DNA of 64,000 nt, taken from the NCBI RefSeq assembly GCF_010119975.1, contig NZ_CP048222.1, positions 6,362,501 through 6,426,500 on the forward strand. Direction: 5' to 3'. Positions within the stretch are counted from its first letter, which is position 1. Each line of letters opens with the position of its first letter. Made by a program: the position numbers and the translations under genes. This DNA comes from Rhodocytophaga rosea. Its GTDB lineage: Bacteria > Bacteroidota > Bacteroidia > Cytophagales > 172606-1. Under the pieces are notes generated by a model. The model was given only the letters and a program-made list of their open reading frames with translations, had not been told where the DNA came from and made no database searches. This document shows, in pieces, positions 27,967 to 36,359 of the stretch.

Positions 27967-28017
27967 CTTCAAACAGAAAAGCCTTTGTTTCAACAACAAA
28001 GGCTTTTCTGTTTGAAG
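27967..28017. terminator. Bidirectional intrinsic terminator with 23-bp stem
   Basis: A perfect 23-bp stem (27967-27989 with 27995-28017) around a 5-base loop, between the convergent lipoprotein and E1 genes. Both arms contain AAAAGCC/GGCTTTT. It is the longest perfect terminator stem in the window. Confidence 0.9.
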
Positions 28018-28047
28018 CATATTGAGATGTTCCTTAACTACTGAATA

Positions 28048-30456
28048 TTAATAAATAGCAGGAAATTGCGCAGGGTCAGATTCGTGCATCATTTCATACA
28101 CCACATCGAAAATGTCTTCTGTATTAGGCTTGGAGAAATAATCGCCATCCGTAGCATACGCAGGACGGTGTTCTTTGGCCGGAATAGTGCGTGGTTTGGT
28201 ATCCAGCCAGCGGTAGGCATCTTGTTCTTCCAGTACTTTCTGCATCATAAAAGCAGTAGAACCTCCGGGCACATCTTCATCGGTAAATACAACCCGGCTG
28301 GTGCGCTTCACCGACTGAACAATGGAATGATGAATATCGAAGGGAAGCAACGTTTGTACATCAATCACTTCGCAGTAAATACCAATTCGTTCGAGTTGCT
28401 GGGCTGCTTCCATTACAATGCGGCACATGGAGCCATAGGTAACAATCGTAACATCTGTCCCTTCCCGGAGTATTTCTGGTATACCCAGCGGTACACAAAA
28501 TTCACCAATATTGGCCGGTAATTTTTCTTTTAAGCGGTATCCATTCAAACATTCTATGATCAATGCTGCATCATCGGATTGTAGCATGGTATTATAAAAG
28601 CCGGCCGCTTGTGTCATATTACGAGGTACCAGTACATATATGCCCCGCATACTTCCCAGGATCATGCTCATAGGCGAGCCGGAATGCCATACGCCTTCCA
28701 GCCGGTGGCCTCTGGTGCGGATAATGACTGGTGCTTTTTGCCCGCCTCTGGTGCGGTATTGCAAAGTAGCCAGATCATCAGACAAGGTAATAAGGGCATA
28801 AATGAGGTAATCCAGATACTGGATTTCGGCAATTGGCCGTAAGCCCCGTAAAGCTGCGCCAATTCCCTGGCCTATAATGGTAACCTCCCGGATGCCAGTA
28901 TCTGTTACTCGGAGTTCGCCATATTTATCCTGCAAGCCTGCAAAAGCTTGGTTTACGTCTCCTATTTTTCCAACATCTTCTCCAATAGCAAACACACGGG
29001 GGTCCCGGGCCAGCATGTCATCGAAACAAGCCTTTAGCACTTCGCGGCCATCCAGCAACGGGCTATCTTCTTTATAAACCGCTTTTACTGCTTTTACATG
29101 CAGGGCAGATTCAGCAGATTCACTGTAGAGATGCGAACTATAATTCTGAAAGTTAAAGGCTATCGCATTCTTTACCCAGGTTTGTAATTGAGCTTTTACC
29201 TGAACAGACTCCGTACGCAGGATACGTAATGCTTTTTTAACAGCCACCACAGCATCGGCACGGATGGGGTTAATCGTTCTGACCAGTAATTCTCTGATAT
29301 TGGTAATTTCAGTTTTGTACAGGGCGCTCTCATTGGCAGCTGTTTCCAGTAAATGTAAGGCGCTTTCATAATCTGCGCGCATAGATTCCATAAAAGCAAT
29401 CCAGGCTGTATTCTTAGCAATTCTAACTGTCTCTTTAGATTTTACTTCTATGGCTTCCAGTTCTTCAGCGGTTGCAAAACCATTTTCCAGCATCCATTGC
29501 CGCATCTTTTTGATACAGTCATGCTCATGTTCCCAGGCTAGCCGTTCCTTGGATTTGTAGCGCTCGTGTGAACCAGAAGTAGAATGCCCCTGGGGCTGGG
29601 TCATTTCCAGTACATGTACCAATACCGGTACATGCTCATCCCGGCAGACACGGGCAGCTTGTACATAAACTTCACACAATCCTGCATAATCCCATCCATT
29701 TACACGGAAAATTTCAAAGCCTGCTTCCTCTTCAGTGCGCTGAAAGCCTGCCAGTATTTTGGAAATATCTCCTTTGGTTGTCTGGTATTCCGCCGGAACA
29801 GAGATCCCATACTCATCATCCCAGATAGAAATAAACATAGGTATCTGTAATACTCCGGCTGCATTGACCGATTCAAAAAACATTCCTTCGGAGGTAGAGG
29901 CATTCCCAATAGTGCCAAAAGCAACTTCATTGCCCTGATTGGAAAATTGAGTGAGGTAGTGTAAATCAGGATTATGCTTATAAAGCTTTGATGCGTATGC
30001 CAGGCCTACTAGCCTGGGCATTTGACCGGCAGTAGGAGATATATCAGTAGTAGAGTTTTTAATCTTTGTAAGGTCTTTCCATTTTCCCTGCTCATCTATG
30101 CTTCTGGTGGAATAATGCCCGTTCATCATACGTCCGGCTGTAGCCGGGTCTGCCTCAATATCGGTATGTGCATACAACTGGGCAAAATACTGCTGGAGAG
30201 TAAGTTCTCCGATAGCAAACATAAATGTCTGGTCACGGTAATATCCGGAGCGGATATCTCCTTCTCTGAATACCTTTGCCATTGCCAGCTGGGCTACTTC
30301 CTTTCCATCGCCGAAAATGCCAAACTTTGCTTTCCCCATAAACACTTCTTTACGTCCCATCAGGCTGGCCTGCCGGCTTTCGCAGGCAATGCGATAGTCG
30401 TTGAGGACTTCCTGCCGGGTAAAAGTGGTATGAGGAGAAATTTCGTTTGTTATCAC
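28048..30456 (-). CDS. 2-oxoacid dehydrogenase E1 component, alpha-beta fusion
   Basis: An 802-residue fusion of the E1 alpha (about 25-390) and beta (about 475-790) subunits of a pyruvate or branched-chain 2-oxoacid dehydrogenase. It decarboxylates a 2-oxoacid with thiamine diphosphate and passes the acyl group to lipoyl-E2. The alpha part has the motif GNASTSEG where most family members have GDG-A-TSEG, and WDDEYGIS in place of the usual NNxYAIS. The beta part has GEDVG, the TPP-glutamate region REVTIIGQGIG, HSGSP and TDEDVPGGSTAFM. The start is a GTG; a full TTG-N19-TATTTTTG promoter lies 54 bases before it. No E2 or E3 gene is adjacent. The real substrate is undetermined. Confidence 0.9.
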   Translation of the reverse strand: MITNEISPHTTFTRQEVLNDYRIACESRQASLMGRKEVFMGKAKFGIFGDGKEVAQLAMAKVFREGDIRSGYYRDQTFMFAIGELTLQQYFAQLYAHTDIEADPATAGRMMNGHYSTRSIDEQGKWKDLTKIKNSTTDISPTAGQMPRLVGLAYASKLYKHNPDLHYLTQFSNQGNEVAFGTIGNASTSEGMFFESVNAAGVLQIPMFISIWDDEYGISVPAEYQTTKGDISKILAGFQRTEEEAGFEIFRVNGWDYAGLCEVYVQAARVCRDEHVPVLVHVLEMTQPQGHSTSGSHERYKSKERLAWEHEHDCIKKMRQWMLENGFATAEELEAIEVKSKETVRIAKNTAWIAFMESMRADYESALHLLETAANESALYKTEITNIRELLVRTINPIRADAVVAVKKALRILRTESVQVKAQLQTWVKNAIAFNFQNYSSHLYSESAESALHVKAVKAVYKEDSPLLDGREVLKACFDDMLARDPRVFAIGEDVGKIGDVNQAFAGLQDKYGELRVTDTGIREVTIIGQGIGAALRGLRPIAEIQYLDYLIYALITLSDDLATLQYRTRGGQKAPVIIRTRGHRLEGVWHSGSPMSMILGSMRGIYVLVPRNMTQAAGFYNTMLQSDDAALIIECLNGYRLKEKLPANIGEFCVPLGIPEILREGTDVTIVTYGSMCRIVMEAAQQLERIGIYCEVIDVQTLLPFDIHHSIVQSVKRTSRVVFTDEDVPGGSTAFMMQKVLEEQDAYRWLDTKPRTIPAKEHRPAYATDGDYFSKPNTEDIFDVVYEMMHESDPAQFPAIY

Positions 30457-30509
30457 AATAAATCAGCTTATCAGGGTTCAGGAACGTTGATTCAAAGGTT
30501 CAATCCAAA

Positions 30510-30539
30510 CAAAAATAGGTAAAATCCATTAGCTTTCAA
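30510..30539 (-). promoter_or_regulatory. Full Bacteroidota promoter of the E1 fusion gene
   Basis: On the minus strand a TTG (30537-30539) is followed by a 19-base spacer and TATTTTTG (30510-30517). This is the complete consensus arrangement. The predicted leader is about 45-50 bases before the GTG. Confidence 0.7.
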
Positions 30540-30613
30540 ATCCATTTCTTACATGGTACAGGATTAGTGAGTAACGTGCTGTTTTTGCATACTGGTACAG
30601 ATACAAAATTTAG

Positions 30614-30621
30614 TATATTTG
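30614..30621 (+). promoter_or_regulatory. -7 promoter element (TATATTTG) of the DUF1573 gene
   Basis: An exact TAnnTTTG match 44 bases before the ATG at 30665. The position of the -33 element has CTG instead of TTG. Confidence 0.55.
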
Positions 30622-30664
30622 TATAACCGAACAGTTTTTAACCCTCATAAATAGTTATATACCC

Positions 30665-31447
30665 ATGAAATTCAACTATTTTATTCTTTTTTTGCTTGTT
30701 ATTGCCCTGGTGCCTGTTTCTTATGGGCAGGCTGTGCTCACTTTCAGTAAAACCAGCCATGACTTTGGCCAGGTGAAAGAAGGGGTGCAGGCTACGCAAG
30801 AGTTTGAATTTACCAATACCGGTAAATCGCCGCTGATCATCTCCAACGTAAGTGCTTCCTGCGGCTGTACCACCCCTTTCTGGACTAAAGATCCTGTATT
30901 GCCTGGTAAAAAAGGAAAAGTAACGGCTTCTTATAACAGCAACGGACGGCCAGGCATGTTTAACAAATCTATTACAGTCGTAAGTAATGCCGAACCTGCT
31001 ACACTCGTTCTGACTATTCAGGGGAGTGTGATTAGCAAAGACCAGATGCCTGCCCCAACTGCGGCAGAAATTGCCAGTTCACCAGTACTGGCTCTGAATA
31101 AAAACAGCCATAATTTCGGCAAACTGGAAAAAGGACAAACAGCCAAAACTACTTTTGTCGTGCACAATACCGGCAAAAGTGATTTGCAGATTCAACGCTT
31201 ACAAAGCGCCTGTGCTTGTGTGAACTATACTGTTAGTAAAAATTCCATTGCTCCTGGTGAACAGGCTACGTTGGAATTAACCTACAGACCCAGAAATCTT
31301 GAACAGCAAAATGAGGCCGTTAGCCTTACTTCCAATGATCTGAAAAATCCGGTGATAAGCCTAACTTTGCAAGCACAGGTGGTAGAAAGCCTTTCTTCAC
31401 AGAGTGTGTTAAAGGAGCAGAAACCAGCGGTACCATTTAAACAATAG
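30665..31447 (+). CDS. Exported DUF1573 protein with two domains
   Basis: A 260-residue protein with a signal peptide (YFILFLLVIALVPVSYGQ). It has two DUF1573 domains, Ig-like folds related to ASPM/SPD-2/Hydin. Domain 1 (about 22-122) has FSKTSHDFGQVKEG, FTNTGKSPLIISNV and the family motif CGCTTPFW. Domain 2 (about 138-240) has NKNSHNFGKLEKGQ and VHNTGKSDLQIQRL, but the motif is CACVNY. Such proteins are secreted or envelope-bound and common across Bacteroidota; the role is unknown. It is monocistronic, with a consensus -7 box before it and a strong terminator after it. Confidence 0.9.
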   Translation: MKFNYFILFLLVIALVPVSYGQAVLTFSKTSHDFGQVKEGVQATQEFEFTNTGKSPLIISNVSASCGCTTPFWTKDPVLPGKKGKVTASYNSNGRPGMFNKSITVVSNAEPATLVLTIQGSVISKDQMPAPTAAEIASSPVLALNKNSHNFGKLEKGQTAKTTFVVHNTGKSDLQIQRLQSACACVNYTVSKNSIAPGEQATLELTYRPRNLEQQNEAVSLTSNDLKNPVISLTLQAQVVESLSSQSVLKEQKPAVPFKQ

Positions 31448-31485
31448 ATTCCGTACCCTATCAGGAAATTCAAAATTTGCAATAG

Positions 31486-31520
31486 ACCCTCCTATACTTA
31501 TTTGTATAGGAGGGTTTTTT
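31486..31520 (+). terminator. Intrinsic terminator of the DUF1573 gene
   Basis: A perfect 12-bp stem (ACCCTCCTATAC with GTATAGGAGGGT) with a 6-base loop, followed directly by a T run. Confidence 0.92.
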
Positions 31521-31603
31521 ATGTATAGTCGTTAAACAATTATCTGCGCATAAGGTTAAAAGTTACGATAGTAGTTTTTTTCAAATCTCTTTGCTTCTTT
31601 TTA

Positions 31604-32506
31604 ATGTTGAAAGTAGCCTGGTCACCAGTATATGCTCACCCTTTGCCTGAGGGCCACCGTTTTCCTATGGAAAAGTATAATTTGCTTCCTGAGCAGTTAT
31701 TATATGAAGGCACTTTACAGCAGGAGAATTTTTTTGAGCCGCCGCCAATTGAAGACCAATATATTCTCAATACCCATGAGTCAACCTACTGGGACAAACT
31801 CCGCAACCAGCAACTCACTCCAGCTGAGATCCGAAAGACTGGTTTTCCACTTTCGCCTCAGTTAGTATTCCGCGAAGTAGTAATTATGAATGGAACGGTA
31901 CAGGCCGCTCTATTTGCACTGGAATATGGTGTTTCTATGAACATTGCCGGAGGTACACATCATGCCTTTACTAATAGGGGAGAAGGCTTTTGTCTGCTGA
32001 ACGACATTGCCATAGCTGCCAATTACCTGCTCGAAAAGAAACTAGCTGCCAGAATATTGATTGTAGACCTGGATGTACACCAGGGAAATGGTACTGCCCA
32101 AATTTTCCAGGATAAAGCGGAAGTATTCACCTTTAGTATGCATGGAGCCAGTAATTATCCCATGCACAAAGAAATATCTGACCTGGATGTAGCCTTGCCG
32201 GATGGAATAACCGATGCAGCCTATTTGAAGGCGCTTGATACTCATTTACCTGCTTTAATTGAGCAAGAGGTACCAGATTTTATATTTTACCAGTCGGGGG
32301 TAGATATACTGAATACGGATAAGCTGGGTAGATTATCGGTAAGTCTGGCTGGCTGCCGGGAGCGAGACCGGAAAGTGCTGGAACTGTGTAAAAGGCATCA
32401 TATTCCGGTAGCAGCCAGTATGGGTGGAGGCTACTCTGAACGGATTGCTGATATTGTAGAAGCGCATGCAAATACATTCCGGCTTGCCCAGGAAATCTAT
32501 TTTTGA
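31604..32506 (+). CDS. Histone deacetylase-fold deacetylase
   Basis: A 300-residue enzyme of the HDAC/acetoin-utilisation/APAH superfamily, which removes acetyl groups with a zinc ion. Landmarks are HPLPEGHRFPMEKY at the start, GGTHHAFTNRGEGFCLLND (the catalytic His pair and tyrosine loop replacement), the metal site DLDVHQGNGTA and the second metal Asp in YQSGVDIL. Bacterial members act on acetylated lysine, polyamines or other small amides; the substrate here is unknown. It is cytoplasmic and stands alone between two terminators or hairpins, convergent with mgsA. Confidence 0.9.
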   Translation: MLKVAWSPVYAHPLPEGHRFPMEKYNLLPEQLLYEGTLQQENFFEPPPIEDQYILNTHESTYWDKLRNQQLTPAEIRKTGFPLSPQLVFREVVIMNGTVQAALFALEYGVSMNIAGGTHHAFTNRGEGFCLLNDIAIAANYLLEKKLAARILIVDLDVHQGNGTAQIFQDKAEVFTFSMHGASNYPMHKEISDLDVALPDGITDAAYLKALDTHLPALIEQEVPDFIFYQSGVDILNTDKLGRLSVSLAGCRERDRKVLELCKRHHIPVAASMGGGYSERIADIVEAHANTFRLAQEIYF

Positions 32507-32634
32507 TAGATGCTAAGAGTTGAAGCTAAAAGCTGTTCAACTGCAAAGTAAAGCGTATATTCTACTATTGGCTAAATACTTTACAAGTCAATATTTTATA
32601 TGAACTCCCGCCGTAAAGACAAAAAAATATAGTA

Positions 32635-33000
32635 TTACTCAAACATACCCAGAACCAGATACCTGGCTGTAGCCGGATTCGTAGCGAGTGGAATTTCGTG
32701 TAGGTCGCACAGGCGCATAAGCATTTGTACATCTGGTTCATGCGGATGTTTTCCCAGGGGGTCGCGGAAGAAAATAACCGCATCCAATTGCTTTTCAGCC
32801 ACCATTGCCGCAATCTGTGCATCACCGCCCAGCGGACCAGAAAGCTTTTTTTCTACGGATAGCCCGGCTCTTTCTACATATCCGCCGGTAGTGCCAGTGG
32901 CCACCAATGAAGCCTGGTGCAGTAAGTGCCAGTGGTCTTTTAAAAAGGCTACCATTTCTGCTTTTTTCCCATCGTGGGCAATTACTGCTAGTTTCTTCAT
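32635..33000 (-). CDS. mgsA: Methylglyoxal synthase
   Basis: A 121-residue cytoplasmic enzyme that turns dihydroxyacetone phosphate into methylglyoxal and phosphate, the bypass of lower glycolysis. The motif ATGTTGGYV binds phosphate, the catalytic base is Asp60 in GPLGGDAQI, and RDPLGKHPHEPDV carries Asp80 and His87. The C-terminus LATNPATARYL is the family end. The length is at the short end of the normal range (120-152). It lies alone on the minus strand, convergent with the deacetylase. Confidence 0.95.
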   Translation of the reverse strand: MKKLAVIAHDGKKAEMVAFLKDHWHLLHQASLVATGTTGGYVERAGLSVEKKLSGPLGGDAQIAAMVAEKQLDAVIFFRDPLGKHPHEPDVQMLMRLCDLHEIPLATNPATARYLVLGMFE

Positions 33001-33123
33001 AGAACTATTATAAGATTGAAAATTAGAAAATTATTTGTTGAAAGATGAAATTAATGTATAAACTGACTGCTTGGTGAAAATCTAAACAGCGGTAAATTAC
33101 ATAATTATTGCTTTACCAGTGTA

Positions 33124-33894
33124 TTAAAACCGGAGCACAAAATGCTGTTTGGGTTGATTTTTTCTGAAAAATACTAGTCCTACATCAAATAAATCAATAG
33201 TCAGCATCACCGATGGATGCATTTTTATCCGTTGCCAGGCTTGTTCCATCTGCGCCGACCAGTAGATATCATCAAATACAAATACAGAGTTTTCATGTGC
33301 TTTCTCCAGGCATTGCTGAAAATAGGTCCAGGTAGGTTCAAGCCGGTGATTGGCGTCAAAGAAAACGAAATCTACCTGTGAAACTGTATCCAAGGCAGCC
33401 CGTAAAGTCTGGTCAATATTGCCGCTGACTGAAATAATATGGGAATACTGTAATGCCTCGAAGTGCTTTTTTGCAACCTGTAGTGTCTGCGGACAGCCCT
33501 CAAAAGTAAAAATTTGTGACTTTTTACTGGGAGAGCTTAGATATAAAGTGGTAATACCCAGGGAAGTGCCTAAATCAAAAATGGTGTGGGGTTGAAAATG
33601 ATTGACAAGGCGGAATAGCAACTGCCCTGTTCTGGCATTTTTGAGTGTATGTCTGGCAATATCACGGATATTACGCTGTTTGCTTGCATTTATTTTAGAG
33701 CCGGCACCTAAATCCTGCACCGTTATTCTTTCTGTAGAGGTAAGCAGGGTTTGGCGCAGGGCTTCAATTTCATCAAATACGTAATACCTGGATTTGTTTT
33801 GAATGACTTGTGTATACAATTCAAATACAAAGGGCGAGTGTATCCCATGTTCATTAGTAGACCGAAGCAAAAACAGCAGGTAGCGGAGGAGCAA
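33124..33894 (-). CDS. Class I SAM-dependent methyltransferase
   Basis: A 256-residue Rossmann methyltransferase. Motif I is IFDLGTSLGITTLYLS (about 104-119); motif II is IFTFEGCPQTLQVA; the post-II acidic segment is VDFVFFDANHRLEPTW. The N-terminus LLLRYLLFLLRSTNEHGIHSPFVF is typical of an uncharacterised Bacteroidota group whose members start one or two residues before the first leucine. Here the only start in the right place is TTG at 33894, since a stop lies six codons upstream. Substrate unknown; O-methyltransferase-like. It is followed on the same strand by nothing in operon distance; apaG lies upstream on the same strand with 83 bases between. Confidence 0.82.
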   Translation of the reverse strand: MLLRYLLFLLRSTNEHGIHSPFVFELYTQVIQNKSRYYVFDEIEALRQTLLTSTERITVQDLGAGSKINASKQRNIRDIARHTLKNARTGQLLFRLVNHFQPHTIFDLGTSLGITTLYLSSPSKKSQIFTFEGCPQTLQVAKKHFEALQYSHIISVSGNIDQTLRAALDTVSQVDFVFFDANHRLEPTWTYFQQCLEKAHENSVFVFDDIYWSAQMEQAWQRIKMHPSVMLTIDLFDVGLVFFRKNQPKQHFVLRF

Positions 33895-33977
33895 AAAAGA
33901 ATGGACAGATTAAGCAGTAAACTTATAAACAGCGCAATGTATTACAGTTAGTAAAATACACTCTTTTATTACATGAC

Positions 33978-34364
33978 TTAGTTAAGCTTGTAAGGAACCA
34001 CCATTACAAATTCAGGTATACGGGCCTGAAAGGTTTTTCCATCTACTACCCGTTCCATCAGATAGGTACCATTCATTTTTCCTATGCCTGTTTTAAGGTT
34101 ACAGCCGGAAATATATTCATGCGTTTCGCCTGGTTCGAGTACTGGTTGCTGCCCTACTACACCTTCGCCTTCCACTTCCCTAACCGTTCCATTGGCATCA
34201 TGAATGAACCAGTGCCTCCTTAATAATTGTACGGTATATTCACTGCAATTTTCTATGCTAATCTTATATGTAAAAACATAATGAGACTGAACAGGGCTTG
34301 AATATTCAGGTTGATATTCCGTTGCCACCGTCACTTTTACCCCTTGTGTAATCTCAGTAATCAT
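33978..34364 (-). CDS. apaG: ApaG protein
   Basis: A 128-residue ApaG/FBA-type beta-sandwich protein (Co2+/Mg2+ efflux protein ApaG in old naming). The start MITEITQGVKVTVAT is the family N-terminus, and EGEGVVGQQPVLEPGETHEYISG is the family core loop, with GTYLME near the end. A frame open 22 codons further upstream is not used by homologues. Its role is still unclear; it is linked to metal and dinucleoside polyphosphate phenotypes in enterics. It is divergent from ung with 143 bases between the starts. Confidence 0.93.
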   Translation of the reverse strand: MITEITQGVKVTVATEYQPEYSSPVQSHYVFTYKISIENCSEYTVQLLRRHWFIHDANGTVREVEGEGVVGQQPVLEPGETHEYISGCNLKTGIGKMNGTYLMERVVDGKTFQARIPEFVMVVPYKLN

Positions 34365-34507
34365 AATTCGCTCAGGAATGGTAATGTTTTGTAAACGACT
34401 AAATTTAACGATAAGTTTTTGGTATCCCAACGATTTTTAATAAAAAAGCGTCAGCAAACGCTTTGCAATAATACAAGATATTAGATATAATTGAACAAAA
34501 ATATTAC

Positions 34508-35173
34508 ATGGATATTAAAATAGAAAATTCCTGGAAACAACGGCTCGCACTGGAGTTTGAAAAAACCTATTTTCAAAACCTGATCACCTTTGTAAAACAA
34601 GAATACGCCACACAAACTGTTTATCCTCCCGGAAGTAAAATATTTTATGCTTTCGATGCCTGTCCTTTCGACCAGGTGAAGGTAGTTATTATCGGGCAAG
34701 ACCCTTATCATGGAGCAGGGCAGGCACATGGACTGGCTTTTTCGGTAAATGATGGCGTTACTAAACCTCCTTCGCTCATCAATATTTTTAAAGAATTGCA
34801 TGATGACCTGGGAAAACCAGTACCCAAATCCGGCAACTTATCCAGGTGGGCAGAGCAGGGAGTGCTTTTGCTGAATGCTACTTTAACTGTACGGGCTAAT
34901 ACACCAGGTTCGCACCAGGGAAAAGGCTGGGAAGAGTTTACAGATGCTGCCATCAAGGCGCTTTCCAACGAAAAATCAGGAATAGTATTTTTGCTGTGGG
35001 GAGCCTATGCCCAGAAAAAAGGAGCCATCGTAGATGCCAAAAAGCACTATGTGTTAAAAGCCAAACACCCTTCCCCAATGGCAGCCAAATACGGCGGCTG
35101 GTTTGGAACCAAACATTTCAGCCAAACTAATGAATATCTGCGCTCTCAGGGCAAACCGGAAATAGACTGGTAA
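34508..35173 (+). CDS. ung: Uracil-DNA glycosylase, family 1
   Basis: A 221-residue family 1 uracil-DNA glycosylase, which removes uracil from DNA. The water-activating loop GQDPYHGAGQAHGLAFSV has the catalytic Asp65, FLLWGAYAQKKG is the central strand, and the DNA-intercalation loop HPSPMAAKYGGW has catalytic His187. In most bacteria the loop reads HPSPLS; here MAA replaces LSA/LSV. The length is normal. A 15-bp tandem duplication begins at its stop codon. Confidence 0.96.
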   Translation: MDIKIENSWKQRLALEFEKTYFQNLITFVKQEYATQTVYPPGSKIFYAFDACPFDQVKVVIIGQDPYHGAGQAHGLAFSVNDGVTKPPSLINIFKELHDDLGKPVPKSGNLSRWAEQGVLLLNATLTVRANTPGSHQGKGWEEFTDAAIKALSNEKSGIVFLLWGAYAQKKGAIVDAKKHYVLKAKHPSPMAAKYGGWFGTKHFSQTNEYLRSQGKPEIDW

Positions 35174-35200
35174 TAGGCAGCATAATAATAGGCAGCATAA
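35171..35200 (+). repeat. 15-bp perfect tandem duplication at the ung stop codon
   Basis: TAATAGGCAGCATAA occurs twice head to tail at 35171-35185 and 35186-35200. The first TAA is the ung stop codon. Confidence 0.9.
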
Positions 35201-35214
35201 GAAGTAATAGTCTG

Positions 35215-35287
35215 GAAATTGGAAAAAATTGGATTAATTTGTGCAGTAAATAATTTAACTATTTACTGATTTCTATCTTCCAATTTC
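35215..35287. repeat. Nested inverted repeats upstream of the DUF1080 gene
   Basis: An outer pair (GAAATTGGAA at 35215-35224 and TTCCAATTTC at 35278-35287) encloses an inner hairpin (CAGTAAATA at 35244 and TATTTACTG at 35260, 7-base loop). The structure ends 16 bases before the ATG of the next gene. Confidence 0.75.
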
Positions 35288-35302
35288 AAACCTCATACGC
35301 CA

Positions 35303-36025
35303 ATGAAACAATACGGTTTATTGTTGTTTTTGTTATTCTTGTCTGTAAGTATCCATGCGCAGACTGCTAATGTATTAACACCGCAAGAAAAAAAGGAAGG
35401 ATGGAAGCTGTTGTTTGATGGTAAAACCCTGAAAGGGTGGCATACTTACGGAGCAAAAGGAGTAGGTAGTGCCTGGCGGATTGATGGCGATGCTTTACAA
35501 TTGTATGTACCTGCCCGGGCAGGCAACAAAACAAAAGATGGCGGCGATATTGTAACGGATGAGGTGTTTGCCGGAGACTTTGAGTTTAAAATTGACTGGA
35601 AAATAACCAAACTTGCCAATAGCGGTGTATTCTTGTTTGTGACCGAAGATCCAAAGTATGAACACGCCTATACCACAGCTGTAGAAGTACAGGTGACTGA
35701 TAATGGCATTTATGGCGATGGCGCTGATAATAACCGCCGAGCAGGCGACTTGTTTGGCATTGCCAGTTCACGCATCCGTATGCCCAATCCGGTGGGCGAA
35801 TGGAACCACATGCATGTAATTTTGAAAAAGGGTATGCTGAATGTTTTCCTCAACGATATTCAAATCCACGAAATCCAGCTGAACGGCAAAACCTGGCAGG
35901 AAGCCCTTGCCAAAAGTGGCATCAGCCAGTCACCTATCAGCAAAGGGGTATTTGCCGGACGTATCGGCCTTCAGGACTGGGGCAGCCAGGCTTGGTATAA
36001 GAACATCAAAATACGGCCTTTATAA
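35303..36025 (+). CDS. Exported DUF1080 (3-keto-disaccharide hydrolase-like) protein
   Basis: A 240-residue protein with a signal peptide (LLLFLLFLSVSIHAQ) and one DUF1080 domain, a concanavalin-like jelly roll. Landmarks are GWKLLFDGKTLKGWHTYG, GGDIVTDEVFAGDFEFKIDWKI, NSGVFLF, EVQVTDNG, GEWNHMHVILKKGMLNVFLN and the final GRIGLQDWGSQAWYKNIKIRPL. Members with known activity hydrolyse 3-keto-glucosides; most are untested and are annotated as glucan-related lectin domains. It is predicted periplasmic or extracellular. The gene stands alone, without the dehydrogenase or TonB-receptor genes that often accompany it. Confidence 0.9.
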   Translation: MKQYGLLLFLLFLSVSIHAQTANVLTPQEKKEGWKLLFDGKTLKGWHTYGAKGVGSAWRIDGDALQLYVPARAGNKTKDGGDIVTDEVFAGDFEFKIDWKITKLANSGVFLFVTEDPKYEHAYTTAVEVQVTDNGIYGDGADNNRRAGDLFGIASSRIRMPNPVGEWNHMHVILKKGMLNVFLNDIQIHEIQLNGKTWQEALAKSGISQSPISKGVFAGRIGLQDWGSQAWYKNIKIRPL

Positions 36026-36359
36026 TCTCTGGTCCTTCATAATTTGGTGTTGCTATGTATGATACAATTCAGGGATGGTACATAGCCACTTTTATACAAA
36101 CATTTCGGTGATATTATTACGGGTATATGATTTTTGTTGCTTGCAATATACTTTTTATGCTAGTATAATTCTGTAGCGGCTGGTGCTATCATTGGGTAAA
36201 AATGCTAAACCGGCTAGTGGTAATAAATATTAACTATAGCTACACAGAAGAAGTTTATCTCAGCAGTATCGAAAATAGTATCTTCTCACTACACTGGAAA
36301 CTTCTCAATTAGTAGTTCTGATATATTTATTACAAAGTACATATATCTGGCATTTTCGT
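36026..36359. other. Gene-free stretch
   Basis: I see no gene, terminator with T run or consensus promoter in this 334-base gap between the DUF1080 gene and the sugar transferase. Confidence 0.4.

Noticed and set aside
30022-30522. 166-codon plus-strand frame opposite the E1 gene
   Set aside because: It overlaps the strongly conserved E1 alpha coding strand and the E1 promoter; no known motif.
32518-32542. AGTTGAA-TTCAACT hairpin after the deacetylase gene as a terminator
   Set aside because: Only seven outer pairs with a bulge and no T run; left unannotated.
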